A DNA stretch of 64,000 bases, from assembly GCF_927798115.1 (NCBI RefSeq), contig NZ_CAKMMG010000006.1, positions 1-64,000 on the forward strand, given 5' to 3'. The DNA comes from Paenibacillus auburnensis (GTDB lineage Bacteria; Bacillota; Bacilli; Paenibacillales; Paenibacillaceae). The position numbers and the translations under genes are program-made. Below are positions 25,280 through 34,597 of the stretch, piece by piece (the first letter of the stretch is position 1; each line of letters begins with the position of its first letter). Below the pieces are notes generated by a model that saw only the letters and a list, made by a program, of their open reading frames with translations, did no database searches and was not told where the DNA came from.

Positions 25280-25726
25280 ATGAGCACATTTAAAAATTGG
25301 CTGAACACAACTAAAAGCGGACTGACTGAACAGGTTAAGAAATTTAAAAATAAAGATTTCATGAATGCGGTCGTTGCGGGCTGTGCCTTAGTGGCTGCTG
25401 CAGACGGTAAGATTGAAGAGGCTGAGAAGAACAAAATGGCCGGATATATGAACCTCAGTAACGAGCTTAAGGTATTTGATATGAGAGATGTCATTACCCA
25501 GTTTAACTTCTATGTCAGCAATTTCGAATTCACCCCGGAGATCGGCAAACAGGAAGCGCTCAAGTCCATCGCCAAATTTAGCGGCAAACCGGAAGTCGGC
25601 CGTGTAATTGTAGGTGTATGCTCTGCTATCGGGGCGGCTGACGGTGATTTTGATGAGCAGGAAAAGGCTGTTGTACGGAATATCTGCAGTGTGCTGGGAC
25701 TCAGTCCAAACGAATTCAGCCTCTAA
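25280..25726 (+). CDS. TerB-family tellurite/stress protein
   Basis: 148 aa. Two helical repeats with acidic loops (CALVAAADGKIEEAEKNK at about 40 and CSAIGAADGDFDEQEKA at about 115) are the TerB signature; the acidic loops probably bind a divalent metal. TerB proteins sit at the membrane as part of Ter complexes with TerC and TerD. Good ribosome binding site (AAGGAG). It lies ahead of the terD cluster but has a separate upstream gap, so it may be transcribed alone as well. Confidence 0.88.
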   Translation: MSTFKNWLNTTKSGLTEQVKKFKNKDFMNAVVAGCALVAAADGKIEEAEKNKMAGYMNLSNELKVFDMRDVITQFNFYVSNFEFTPEIGKQEALKSIAKFSGKPEVGRVIVGVCSAIGAADGDFDEQEKAVVRNICSVLGLSPNEFSL

Positions 25727-25755
25727 AGGCTGCTGGATATTTGCCATTAATTCGA

Positions 25756-25781
25756 TGAAACGAAACAGGTTCTTGACCGTA
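25756..25781 (+). promoter_or_regulatory. ECF sigma-W type promoter for the terD operon
   Basis: TGAAAC (25756-25761), exactly 16 bp, CGTA (25778-25781). This equals the sigma-W consensus TGAAAC-N16-CGTA, 70 bases before the first terD gene. In Bacillus subtilis the related yceCDEFGH operon is in the extracytoplasmic sigma (sigma-W) regulon, so the regulation appears conserved. Confidence 0.75.
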
Positions 25782-25850
25782 TCACTGATATAACATCCTC
25801 ATGCTAGACTTACAGGCTGTGATTCTTTTCGGAAACGGAGGTACTTGAAA

Positions 25851-26447
25851 TTGGCTGGAATTAATCTGGTAAAAGGTCAGAAGATTGATTTAACTAAAGG
25901 TAATGCCGGGCTGTCAAATGTCATTGTAGGTTTGGGCTGGGACCCCGCCGAGCCTGCCCGCGGGTTCTTCGGTGTGAAGAAACAGGCCAATGTGGACTGC
26001 GATGCCTCAGCACTGCTGCTTAGTGAGAATGGCAAGCTGGTCAATAAAACGAATCTTGTATGCTTCCACAACAAACAGAATCCGAACAATTCGGTTGTTC
26101 ACTCCGGGGACAACCTGACCGGTGACGGAGATGGAGACGACGAACAGATCATGGTCAATCTGAAGGCGATCCCTTCCGATGTGCACAAGGTTCTGGTTGT
26201 GGTTAATATTTATGATGCCGTCAACCGCAAACAGGATTTCGGAATGATCAAATCCGCGTACATCCGAATCATGAATGCATCGGGCAATACGGAGCTGGTC
26301 AAGTTTAATCTGACGGACAATTACACAGGCTTTACGGCGCTTATCTGCGGGGAGTTGTACCGCTACGGCGAGGAATGGAAATTCGCGGCGATCGGTGAAG
26401 GCGCCCATGCAGCACATATTAATCAGCTGGCTGAACGATACATCTAA
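25851..26447 (+). CDS. TerD-family protein 1
   Basis: 198 aa. TerD beta-sandwich that binds calcium through acidic loops: VDCDASALLL near residue 43 and GDGDGDDEQI near residue 87. It opens MAGINLVKGQKIDLTK like its paralogs. The TTG at 25851 is nine bases from GGAGG and aligns with the paralog starts; TTG at 25845 is too close. First of three tandem terD genes. Confidence 0.9.
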   Translation: MAGINLVKGQKIDLTKGNAGLSNVIVGLGWDPAEPARGFFGVKKQANVDCDASALLLSENGKLVNKTNLVCFHNKQNPNNSVVHSGDNLTGDGDGDDEQIMVNLKAIPSDVHKVLVVVNIYDAVNRKQDFGMIKSAYIRIMNASGNTELVKFNLTDNYTGFTALICGELYRYGEEWKFAAIGEGAHAAHINQLAERYI

Positions 26448-26473
26448 ATCTAATAGAAGAGAGGTTTATACTC

Positions 26474-27049
26474 ATGGCGATTAATTTATCTAAGGGACAA
26501 AAGATTGATTTGACGAAATCCAATCCGGGCTTGACCAAGATTACGGTCGGCCTCGGCTGGGATACCAACAAATATGACGGCGGCAAGGATTTTGACCTTG
26601 ACGTGTCCGTATTTTTGACCAATGCAAGCGGCAAGGTTGCTAAAGAGACCAACTTCATCTTCTTTAACAATAAGCAGAATGAGAATGGTTCGGTAATTCA
26701 TACCGGAGATAATCGTACTGGCGAAGGTGACGGAGACGATGAGCAGATTCAAGTGGATCTTCCTAATATTCCGGCTGACGTGGAGAAGATTGCCTTCACG
26801 ATCACCATCTATGAAGCTGAGCAAAGAAGCCAGAACTTCGGACAGGTATCCCGCTCATACGTGCGCATCCTGAACGAAGCCAACGGTGAGGAATTGATCC
26901 GGTTCGACCTCGGGGAAGACTTCTCCATTGAAACCGGTGTAGTTGTCGGCGAATTGTACCGCAATGCCGGCGAATGGAAATTCAGTGCAATTGGTAGCGG
27001 CTACAAGGACGGCCTGGCTGGCCTTACCCGTGATTACGGATTGCAATAA
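26474..27049 (+). CDS. TerD-family protein 2
   Basis: 191 aa, the canonical TerD: GGKDFDLDVSVFL (about 35-47) and GEGDGDDEQIQVDLP (about 83-97) hold the paired calcium sites, and SFE-type core strands follow (RSQNFGQVSRSYVRI). Closest in length and motifs to Bacillus YceD/YceE. Located 26 bases after terD 1. Confidence 0.92.
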   Translation: MAINLSKGQKIDLTKSNPGLTKITVGLGWDTNKYDGGKDFDLDVSVFLTNASGKVAKETNFIFFNNKQNENGSVIHTGDNRTGEGDGDDEQIQVDLPNIPADVEKIAFTITIYEAEQRSQNFGQVSRSYVRILNEANGEELIRFDLGEDFSIETGVVVGELYRNAGEWKFSAIGSGYKDGLAGLTRDYGLQ

Positions 27050-27072
27050 ATCAGGAAAGAAGGTATTAGCCA

Positions 27073-27654
27073 GTGACAATCAGTCTTTCCAAAGGACAAC
27101 GGATTGATCTTACCAAGACCAATCCGGGTCTGACGAGAGTGGTAGTAGGGCTAGGCTGGGATACGAACAAATATAGCGGAGGCAAAGACTTTGACCTGGA
27201 TGCTTCAGCATTCCTGCTGCATGAGGACGGCAAGGCTAAGGGTGAGGATGACTTCGTATTTTATAACAACCCGAACGGTGGCACAGGCTCCGTAACGCAT
27301 ACAGGAGATAACCGTACAGGTGAAGGTGACGGGGATGACGAGCAGGTCCTTGTTGATTTCAGCAAAGTTCCCGCGCATATTCAGCGTATTGGGATTACGG
27401 TGACCATTTATGATTACGAATCGCGCGGCCAGAATTTCGGACAGGTATCCAATGCGTTCGTGCGTGTAGTCGATGCCGGTAATGATCGCGAAATTCTGCG
27501 TTATGATCTCGGCGAGGACTTTTCAACCGAGACGGCAGTTGTATTCTGCGAGTTTTACCGTCATGGTGCGGACTGGAAATTCCAGGCGGTGGGCAGCGGT
27601 TTTACCGGCGGTCTCAGCGCATTATGCAGAAACTACGGGCTGGATGCGCAATAG
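27073..27654 (+). CDS. TerD-family protein 3
   Basis: 193 aa, GTG start. Same motif set as its neighbour (GGKDFDLDASAFLL, GEGDGDDEQVLVDF, GQNFGQVSNAFVRV); the high similarity points to tandem duplication. A stem-loop follows, so the promoter upstream of terD 1 mainly serves the three terD genes. Confidence 0.92.
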   Translation: MTISLSKGQRIDLTKTNPGLTRVVVGLGWDTNKYSGGKDFDLDASAFLLHEDGKAKGEDDFVFYNNPNGGTGSVTHTGDNRTGEGDGDDEQVLVDFSKVPAHIQRIGITVTIYDYESRGQNFGQVSNAFVRVVDAGNDREILRYDLGEDFSTETAVVFCEFYRHGADWKFQAVGSGFTGGLSALCRNYGLDAQ

Positions 27655-27674
27655 CAGCATTAGTCGGTTTCAAA

Positions 27675-27705
27675 GGCGGGATCCTCAGTGATCCTGCCCT
27701 TTTTA
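27675..27705 (+). terminator. Terminator or attenuator after the terD trio
   Basis: GGCGGGATC/GATCCTGCC stem (one G-U) at 27675-27698, followed by CTTTTTAT. It lies inside the ter cluster, so it may reduce rather than stop read-through. Confidence 0.7.
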
Positions 27706-27748
27706 TACAGTAAAAGCTATTAGTTAAAGGTTAAAGGTGGCTTAACCA

Positions 27749-29044
27749 ATGAACGTAGAAGCAGTGAAAGGTCAGAAGGTTGATCTGACCCGCGGGAACC
27801 CCGGACTTAAATCTCTGATCGTAGAGATCGGCTGGCGTGCTCCGGCATCAATGGAAATTGATGCTTCTGCTTTTTTACTGGGAGCACAGGCAAAAGTAAG
27901 CAGCGACGAGGATCTGATCTTTTATAATAATCCTGTTACGCCTTATATCAGCTATAAGGATATACCGGTTGCCGGATCAAGCGGCCTAAAGCACTTCGAA
28001 ATCGAACTGGACAAGGTCCCCACTGAAACAATGAGGATCGCATTTGCAATTACACTTTATAACGGTGAGAGCCGAAATCAGATGTTCGGGCAAATGGGAG
28101 ATGCTCATTGCCGGATTCTGAACCGGGTAACCGGGGAAGAAATCATGCGATGTAATCTTGGAAATCATTTCTCTGTGGAAACGGCTGTTGTAGTAGGAGA
28201 ATTATATAGATATAACAGTGATTGGAAATTCAGCGCCATTGTAGCTGGTTTTGACGGTGGGCTTAAGGCGTTATGCGGGAACTATGGCATTGAGGTGGAG
28301 GACGAGCCTGCTGCCTCTGGCCCAAAGGGTCTGGGAACATCTCCTGAGCCGAAGCTGGCTCCCAGGGCAGATATTATTCCACCGCCTCCGGCAGCACCCG
28401 TACCGCCGGCCCCGGCGGACAGTGCTCCCTCGCCAGTGCTGAATCTCAATCTGAAGAAGATTGAACTGAAGAAAAAAGGCGATTCGATTAATCTGAAGAA
28501 ATCTGCCGCCGGTCTCGGGGAAGTGCTTATTAATCTGAACTGGAACCAGCGGCAAGGCGGAGGATTGTTCGGCCGCAAGGGCGGCGTAGATTTAGATCTC
28601 GCTTGCCTGTATGAATTGAAGGATGGAAGAAAAGGTGTTGTTCAGGCACTGGGTAATGCTTTTGGCAATCTTCAGCAGCCGCCTTATGTGATGCTGGATG
28701 GCGATGACCGCACCGGCTCCGTGAAATCAGGTGAGAATCTGCGGATCAACGGCAGCAGGGTTGCCGAGATCAGGCGGGTCCTGATCTTTGCTTTTATCTA
28801 TCAGGGAGTGACCCATTGGTCTGAAGCAGATGGTGTTGTAACGATTCATCAAGGCGATGGACCGGATATTATCGTGAATCTGGACGAGCATAACAACCGC
28901 AAAGGGATGTGTGCAATTGCGCTTATACAGAACGTCGGTGATGAAACATTCAGTATTGAGCGGCTCGTGCAGTATTTCAGCGGCCATAGGGATATGGATC
29001 AGGCCTATGGATGGGGATTGCGCTGGGTAGCGGGCAGCAAATAA
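27749..29044 (+). CDS. Two-domain TerD/TerA-like protein
   Basis: 431 aa. The N-terminal TerD-like domain (1-190) keeps the fold motifs but has lost the GDGDDE calcium loop. A Pro/Ala-rich linker (about 205-230) leads to a second TerD-like domain (about 240-430) with GGVDLDLACLYELKDG and LDGDDRTGS, where the acidic ligands are retained. The arrangement resembles TerA/TerF-like multidomain members of Ter clusters. Probably a scaffold at the membrane with TerC. ATG preceded by AAAGGTGG. Confidence 0.82.
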   Translation: MNVEAVKGQKVDLTRGNPGLKSLIVEIGWRAPASMEIDASAFLLGAQAKVSSDEDLIFYNNPVTPYISYKDIPVAGSSGLKHFEIELDKVPTETMRIAFAITLYNGESRNQMFGQMGDAHCRILNRVTGEEIMRCNLGNHFSVETAVVVGELYRYNSDWKFSAIVAGFDGGLKALCGNYGIEVEDEPAASGPKGLGTSPEPKLAPRADIIPPPPAAPVPPAPADSAPSPVLNLNLKKIELKKKGDSINLKKSAAGLGEVLINLNWNQRQGGGLFGRKGGVDLDLACLYELKDGRKGVVQALGNAFGNLQQPPYVMLDGDDRTGSVKSGENLRINGSRVAEIRRVLIFAFIYQGVTHWSEADGVVTIHQGDGPDIIVNLDEHNNRKGMCAIALIQNVGDETFSIERLVQYFSGHRDMDQAYGWGLRWVAGSK

Positions 29045-29072
29045 TTTTATTTTTCCGGAGGCGCAAAGCGAG

Positions 29073-29816
29073 ATGGATTGGTTTAGTGATTTTTTTAGAA
29101 GCATCAGTGATAATTATGGACATTTCTTTTCCTGGAGTGATATAGCCGGAACGCTTTCTGACCCGGTGAGCTGGGGAATTATCGGCAGTCTGGTTCTGCT
29201 GGAAGGGCTGCTCTCCGCCGATAACGCGCTTGTGCTTGCGGTCATGGTCCGGCATTTGCCGAAGGAGCAGCAGAAGAAGGCGTTGTTTTACGGGATCTTG
29301 GGAGCTTATTTATTCAGATTCCTGGCCATTGGCCTGGGGACGTATTTAATTGAATTTACACTCGTCAAAGTTCTGGGCGCCCTGTACCTCTTTTACATCG
29401 CTTATAAAGGATTATTTAAAGGCGGCGGAGAAGACGGGCATACGGAGAACAAAGGCACCTCTTTCTGGAAGACGGTACTCCTTGTTGAATTAATGGATAT
29501 TGCTTTTAGTATTGACAGTGTTATTGCAGCCTTCGGTCTGAGCAGTGAAGTATGGGTGCTCTTCCTGGGCGGTATTCTCGGCGTACTGATGATGCGTGGC
29601 GTAGCTCAAGTGTTCCTGAAGCTGATTGCCAGGTTCCCTGAGCTGGAGCAGGCCGCATTCCTGCTCATTGCCATTATTGCCGCTAAGATGCTTGCTGGAG
29701 CCTTTGGATTTGAAATGCCGCATGTGGTGTTCTTTACCATTCTGATTGCGGTCTTTGTGGGAACCATTCTGTACAGTTCCGCGAAGAAAAAGAAGGAAAT
29801 CGATAAAGAAGCCTAA
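29073..29816 (+). CDS. TerC-family integral membrane protein
   Basis: 247 aa, about seven membrane helices. Conserved intramembrane acidic motifs LLSADNALVLAVM (near residue 50) and ELMDIAFSIDSVIAAF (near 140) are the TerC signature, thought to move or sense metal ions such as Mn2+. Corresponds to Bacillus YceF. 28 bases after the two-domain TerD protein. Confidence 0.92.
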   Translation: MDWFSDFFRSISDNYGHFFSWSDIAGTLSDPVSWGIIGSLVLLEGLLSADNALVLAVMVRHLPKEQQKKALFYGILGAYLFRFLAIGLGTYLIEFTLVKVLGALYLFYIAYKGLFKGGGEDGHTENKGTSFWKTVLLVELMDIAFSIDSVIAAFGLSSEVWVLFLGGILGVLMMRGVAQVFLKLIARFPELEQAAFLLIAIIAAKMLAGAFGFEMPHVVFFTILIAVFVGTILYSSAKKKKEIDKEA

Positions 29817-29839
29817 TAGTCATAGTAGTAGTTTCATAA

Positions 29840-30000
29840 GGAGGGGACCTTCACAGGGAAGGTGGAGTGCTCCCTCCCGGGTAATCGTATATGTAGTAGC
29901 TTGGCCTTTGCTTGTATTGGAGAAAGCCGGAAGCCGTCCCCGATAGGACGGCTTAACCGGTTCTGCAGCTCTCTATAAGGAGAGGCTATTCTTTTTTTGA
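29840..30000 (+). other. Three consecutive hairpins between terC and the lyase gene
   Basis: The 235-bp gap holds no gene. Hairpin 1 (29840-29877) nests ACCTTC/GAAGGT within GGAGGG/CCCTCC. Hairpin 2 pairs AAGCCGTCC with GGACGGCTT (29931-29954) inside AGCCGG/CCGGTT. Hairpin 3 (about 29967-29988) pairs CTCTC with GAGAG and is followed by a run of T (TTCTTTTTTT), so it can terminate. The third probably ends the terC transcript or attenuates the downstream operon. Confidence 0.45.
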
Positions 30001-30051
30001 AATAGAAGGATTATTTGCCTCACTTTGTACAACTATTAGGGGGAACGGCCT

Positions 30052-31242
30052 TTGAAATACTTCGATTACCTGACCAAGGAACAAGAGACGTCATTATTCT
30101 ACTCTCCGCCTGTTACATTTAACCATAGAACGAATAAGGAACTGCTAGCCTATGCCGTTGGCGCAGCTCTTTATATGCCGGCTACCCGCGCCAGCGTTGC
30201 GGAAGATATTTTGAAGCTCAGAGGGGCGGGTCTGGTCACGGTAATCATCGATCTGGAGGATGCCATTGGCGATGGAGAGGTCTGTTTTGCTGAGGAGTCG
30301 GTGTTTAGGCATCTTTCTTTTCTGTCCGCCTATACCGAGAATGAGCCTGAACCTGAGAACAGCCTTCCGCTGATTTTTATCCGTGTCCGAAGCCCCGAAC
30401 AGCTGCAGCAGCTGATTTTCCGGTTGGGTTCCCTGATTACGATGCTGACCGGCTTTGTCTTCCCCAAATTCTCGGCAGAGAACGGTGTGGATTTCTTTGA
30501 AGCCATTGCCGATTATAACAGCTCGCGCAGCTATTCTGCACCCGTGCTGTACGGCATGCCGATTCTGGAGAGCGCCCCGATTATTTACCGGGAGAGCCGG
30601 ATTGACAACCTGCTGGCGATCCGCAATCTGCTCGGTGATTACCGCGATTATGTGCTGAATGTCCGAATCGGGGCAACCGATTTCTCCAGCCTGTTCGGGC
30701 TGCGCCGCAGTCCGGATATCAGTATCTATGACCTTACCCCCATCCGTGACTGCATGTCGGATATCATCAATGTATTCGGAAGGATGGAAGAGGGCTATGT
30801 CATTTCAGGCCCCGTGTGGGAATATTTCGGCAATAAGGGACATAGGGGACTCCGTCCGCAGAGCCAGCAGATCTCTTTTGAGGATGCCTACGGCAGGCTG
30901 AATTATTTCTCCAGAGCGATGGAGGGCCTGATCCGTGAAGTCACTTTGGATAAAGAGAACGGCATCATTGGCAAAACGATTATTCATCCTTCCCAGCTTA
31001 GACCCGTCCAGGCTTTGTACACGGTTCAGCATGAGGAGTACGTGGATGCGTTAAGTATTGTGGAGAGTAATGACGGCAGCCGTGGTGTATTTAAAAGTGA
31101 ATATTTTAACAAAATGAACGAAATTAAGCCGCACTTGAACTGGGCGAAACGTATTTTACTACGATCTCAAGTATACGGGGTGTTACATGAACAACAGCAT
31201 TTTACCTTCTTACTACCCGAGAACGAATATTCACACGTTTAA
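30052..31242 (+). CDS. HpcH/HpaI (CitE-like) lyase of the Ter biosynthetic module
   Basis: 396 aa, TIM-barrel aldolase/citrate-lyase-beta family: TVIIDLEDAIGDGE near residue 65 (metal-binding acidic residues), FVFPKFS near 140, then NVRIGATDFSS near 204 and TIIHPSQLRPVQ near 310. Such enzymes form or break C-C bonds with acyl or keto-acid substrates. In Ter clusters this protein accompanies PRTase, HAD and ATP-grasp enzymes and is predicted to help make a nucleoside-like compound. The start is TTG after a GGGGGAACGG binding site. The gene end overlaps the next gene by 56 bases. Confidence 0.82.
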   Translation: MKYFDYLTKEQETSLFYSPPVTFNHRTNKELLAYAVGAALYMPATRASVAEDILKLRGAGLVTVIIDLEDAIGDGEVCFAEESVFRHLSFLSAYTENEPEPENSLPLIFIRVRSPEQLQQLIFRLGSLITMLTGFVFPKFSAENGVDFFEAIADYNSSRSYSAPVLYGMPILESAPIIYRESRIDNLLAIRNLLGDYRDYVLNVRIGATDFSSLFGLRRSPDISIYDLTPIRDCMSDIINVFGRMEEGYVISGPVWEYFGNKGHRGLRPQSQQISFEDAYGRLNYFSRAMEGLIREVTLDKENGIIGKTIIHPSQLRPVQALYTVQHEEYVDALSIVESNDGSRGVFKSEYFNKMNEIKPHLNWAKRILLRSQVYGVLHEQQHFTFLLPENEYSHV

Positions 31243-32623
31243 TATTGTTGAAAATCTGCAGGTTACGGTAACCGAAACATCCAACCCCTTTCATATGCCG
31301 GTGGAATCGTTATTTTCAATGGCTGCCCGGATTAATAAAAAACGTTCGTTCCTCTTTGTCAGCAAAGTGCTTGGCAAGCATATTCCGGTGAACCCCTATA
31401 CCCCGCTGCTTAGCGGAGCTGCACTGGGACTGCTGCTGTACCGCGAAATGGGCGGTGAAGCGGGCAGTGATACGATGGACGAGCTGCTGGACCAGGCGGT
31501 TCACGGCCTGATCCACTCGCTCTATGCGGAAGAGGCTTACCGCAAACTGCTGGCGGCACGGCTTACGCTTCCGCGTCCCGTTGTCTTTATCGGTTTTGCT
31601 GAGACGGCTACCGCTCTGGGGCATAGTATGTACAACATGTTTGCCGGCGGAGCGTCATATATTCATACTACCCGTGAGGATATTCCAGAAATGGAATCGG
31701 TCGTCAGCTTTGAAGAAGAGCATTCCCATGCGGTTGACCATCTCTGCTATGCGCTGAATGCTGGCCTGCTGTCAGGGGAAGAGCCGGTTATACTGGTGGA
31801 TGATGAGATTACGACCGGGAATACGGCCATTAACACCATTCGTGATATCCAGTCTAAATTCCCGCGCAGGGAATATGTAGTGGCCTCGCTGCTGGACTGG
31901 AGAAGTGATGCTAATATTCAAGCTTACCGGGACCTGGAGCAGGAGCTGGGCATTAAGATCAGGGCCTTATCGCTGCTGCAGGGAACGATTGATGTAAAAG
32001 GTGTGCCTCTCTTAGAGGCGGACGGACGCAAAGGCCGAGTCGATGCTGACACGGGAGTGCCAGTAGTGACTACTTACGTAAGAGACAGGCTGGAGCGGCT
32101 GATGGTCAGCTCCACTGATTCCTGCGGTGAGATCAATCGCTCGCCTTACCTGAAGCTGAGCGGACGTTTCGGCCTCGAATCGGCCGATAATGTGGCAATA
32201 GATCAGGAGGTTGCACGGGTGGTGGAACAGCTGCGCAACCTGCGCGAAGGAAGCCGCACACTGGTGATGGGCGTAGGCGAATTCATGTATCTGCCGATGC
32301 GGATTGCTGCAGAGATGGGGGAGGGGGTATCCTACCAGTCCTCTACCCGCAGCCCGATTCATCCCGAGCGCAGGCCGGACTACGGGGTGCACAACGCGTA
32401 CGCCTATCCGTCAGCCGGTGATCCTGCAATCACAAACTACATCTATAATGTGGATCACGGCCAGTATGATGATATTTTTATCCTCCTTGAACGTGAGGTG
32501 CCGGCTCAGCGCATTAAGCCGATGACAGATATTCTTAAGGGACTGGCGGGCAGTAAAGTGCATCTGATCGTACTGGCTCCTGAACAAGAAGGGGAGGCCG
32601 CGGCAGATGAAGGGGACAGATAG
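31187..32623 (+). CDS. Phosphoribosyltransferase-like protein with TRSP domain
   Basis: 478 aa. The N-terminal half is a PRTase fold with PRPP-binding loop VDDEITTGNT (about 204-213). The C-terminal part contains the SSTRSPIHP motif near residue 385, which defines the TRSP domain found only next to such PRTases in Ter-type operons. Predicted to transfer or remove phosphoribosyl during synthesis of a nucleotide-like product. It starts inside the lyase gene and overlaps the next gene by 17 bases, so expression is tightly coupled. Confidence 0.8.
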   Translation: MNNSILPSYYPRTNIHTFNIVENLQVTVTETSNPFHMPVESLFSMAARINKKRSFLFVSKVLGKHIPVNPYTPLLSGAALGLLLYREMGGEAGSDTMDELLDQAVHGLIHSLYAEEAYRKLLAARLTLPRPVVFIGFAETATALGHSMYNMFAGGASYIHTTREDIPEMESVVSFEEEHSHAVDHLCYALNAGLLSGEEPVILVDDEITTGNTAINTIRDIQSKFPRREYVVASLLDWRSDANIQAYRDLEQELGIKIRALSLLQGTIDVKGVPLLEADGRKGRVDADTGVPVVTTYVRDRLERLMVSSTDSCGEINRSPYLKLSGRFGLESADNVAIDQEVARVVEQLRNLREGSRTLVMGVGEFMYLPMRIAAEMGEGVSYQSSTRSPIHPERRPDYGVHNAYAYPSAGDPAITNYIYNVDHGQYDDIFILLEREVPAQRIKPMTDILKGLAGSKVHLIVLAPEQEGEAAADEGDR

Positions 32624-33767
32624 TCAGGAGCGTGTGATGCGCCATAGAATAGCACCTCCGGTTCCTATGGGCAGCTACCCCCCGTCAGACGTAACTTTCC
32701 TGCTGAAGGATCTCAGCGACATTTCACTGGAGCTGGGGACGGCGGAGCGGGAGAAGGCAATCCAGTCTGGAGTGAGTTATTCCGAGATGCTGCCGGTGGA
32801 ATATCAGCCAACGGAGCAGTATATTGAGTTGTTCCAGGAGACGCTGCGGGAATCTGCAGCGAAGGTGGCCCTGGCGGTTGCGGTAGTCTCCGAGCGGATT
32901 GTGGCTCAGCGGGGAACGGAGGGTACCGTGCTTGTCTCCCTAGCCCGGGCCGGAACGCCCGTAGGCGTGCTGATCAAACGCTATATCGCCGAAACCTATG
33001 GAGCTGAACTGCCGCACTACAGCGTCTCGATTATCCGCGGCAAAGGGCTGGACGAAAATGCCATTCTCTACATCCTGCAGCAGCATGGGGCAGGGGCCAA
33101 GCTGCAGTTCGTGGATGGATGGACAGGCAAAGGCGCGATTACCCGTGTTCTTATGGAATCCTGCGCCGGATTCCACAAGAAGTATGGCATTGCCTTGAAC
33201 AATGATCTCGCTGTATTGGCTGATCCCGGACATTGTTCCGGCACCTATGGAACCAGAGAAGATTATCTGATTCCCAGCGCTTGCCTCAATTCGACGGTGT
33301 CAGGCCTGCTGAGCCGTACGGTACAGCGGGATGATCTGATTGGCCCGGGAGACTTTCATGGAGCCAAATTCTACAGAGAATGGCTGGATAACGATTATTC
33401 CAATGTATTCATCGGGGCAATTACTCCTTATTTTGCTTCTGTAAGGAAGCAGGCGGTTGCCGTTGCTGAGGAGATGCAGGCCTCTCCGCCAGAAGTGTCC
33501 TGGCGGGGAATGCGTGATATACAGACCCTTCAGGAGAAGTTCGGAATGGACAATATCAATCTGATCAAACCTGGTGTAGGTGAAACAACCCGGGTATTGC
33601 TGCGCAGAGTGCCGTGGAAGATTATTGTCGATACTAAGAGCAATCCGAATCTGCGCCATATTCTGCTGCTTGCAGAAGAGCGTGGGGTCCCGGTAGAAGA
33701 ATACCCGGGGCTGGCCTATTCCTGCTGCGGCATCATCAGGCCGCTTAAGGGAGGTGAAGCCGAATGA
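32607..33767 (+). CDS. StiP-type PRTase-fold protein with C-terminal PELOTA domain
   Basis: 386 aa. Commonly named 'cysteine protease StiP', but the core (VLVSLARAGTPVGVL near 110, LQFVDGWTGKGAI near 170) is a PRTase-like fold with a PRPP-loop-like DGWTGKG. The C-terminal 70 residues (NLIKPGVGETTRVLLRRVPW onward) resemble the PELOTA RNA-binding domain. This pairing suggests an RNA- or nucleotide-directed base/ribose transfer. The start follows GGGGAGG nine bases upstream. An ATGA overlap couples it to the HAD gene. Confidence 0.78.
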   Translation: MKGTDSQERVMRHRIAPPVPMGSYPPSDVTFLLKDLSDISLELGTAEREKAIQSGVSYSEMLPVEYQPTEQYIELFQETLRESAAKVALAVAVVSERIVAQRGTEGTVLVSLARAGTPVGVLIKRYIAETYGAELPHYSVSIIRGKGLDENAILYILQQHGAGAKLQFVDGWTGKGAITRVLMESCAGFHKKYGIALNNDLAVLADPGHCSGTYGTREDYLIPSACLNSTVSGLLSRTVQRDDLIGPGDFHGAKFYREWLDNDYSNVFIGAITPYFASVRKQAVAVAEEMQASPPEVSWRGMRDIQTLQEKFGMDNINLIKPGVGETTRVLLRRVPWKIIVDTKSNPNLRHILLLAEERGVPVEEYPGLAYSCCGIIRPLKGGEAE

Positions 33768-34597
33768 TCTATGCCAGCGATTTGGACCGAACGCTGATTT
33801 ATTCGCTTGGCGCGCTCTGCGTCCCCGAGGATACCCCGGGGCTTGTGCCTGCCGAGATTATTGATGGCAAGACAACTGCGTATATTTCCCGCAAGGCTCT
33901 GGAGCTGCTTCAGGAGCTTACGGCGAACGTTATTTTCATGCCGGTAACTACACGCACTATAGCGGAATACAAGCGGATTAACCTGTTCCAGGAGACGCTT
34001 ATCCCGGATTATGCGGTCACGAGCAACGGCGGCAATATCCTTGTGGGCGGAGTGGTAGATCAAGAGTGGCGGAGTCATATCGGCAGGCTGGTGGAGCAGA
34101 ATTCTGCTGCGGCAGCAGAAGTAAGGGAGATTGTCCGGTCTGTAGTGCGAACAGATTGGATTATCAGCGAGCGTTACTGTGATGAGCTGTTCTTTACGTA
34201 TATGGTATACCGGGATCTTCTGCCGTTGGATGAGATTAACCATATGTCCGAGCGTTTGCACGGACTGGGCTGGAGAGTTTCTCTACAGGGCCGCAAGCTA
34301 TACATAGTGCCTGAGGCTGTGAATAAAAGCGATGCCATCATCCATGTGCGGCGAACTGTCCGTTCAGAGCCCATGGTAGCTTCGGGCGATTCGCTGCTGG
34401 ATAAGAGTCTGCTGGAAAGTGCTGACTATGCCATAGCTCCATGCCACGGAGAAATATTTGCCGAGCAGCAGGTGACTCAAGTAAAATTAAACTATCCTTT
34501 TACGCAGCAGAAAGGTGTTTTTGCCGGGGATGAGATCATGTTATATGTAAGGGAGATTTATAACAATCTATCGACATTGGGAGTTGGGCTGAAGTGA
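33764..34597 (+). CDS. HAD-superfamily hydrolase of the Ter module
   Basis: 277 aa. Motif I ASDLDRTLIYS (D6, D8), motif II PVTTRT near 67, and MVASGDSLLDKSLL near 205 as motif IV. Probably a phosphatase acting on a phosphorylated intermediate made by the PRTase-like proteins. 4-base overlaps on both sides (ATGA before, GTGA after). Confidence 0.82.
   Translation: MIYASDLDRTLIYSLGALCVPEDTPGLVPAEIIDGKTTAYISRKALELLQELTANVIFMPVTTRTIAEYKRINLFQETLIPDYAVTSNGGNILVGGVVDQEWRSHIGRLVEQNSAAAAEVREIVRSVVRTDWIISERYCDELFFTYMVYRDLLPLDEINHMSERLHGLGWRVSLQGRKLYIVPEAVNKSDAIIHVRRTVRSEPMVASGDSLLDKSLLESADYAIAPCHGEIFAEQQVTQVKLNYPFTQQKGVFAGDEIMLYVREIYNNLSTLGVGLK

Noticed and set aside
29840..29877. Possible yybP-ykoY manganese riboswitch near terC
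   Set aside because: The hairpin lies downstream of terC, and the conserved loop sequences of that class are not present; kept only as unassigned structure.
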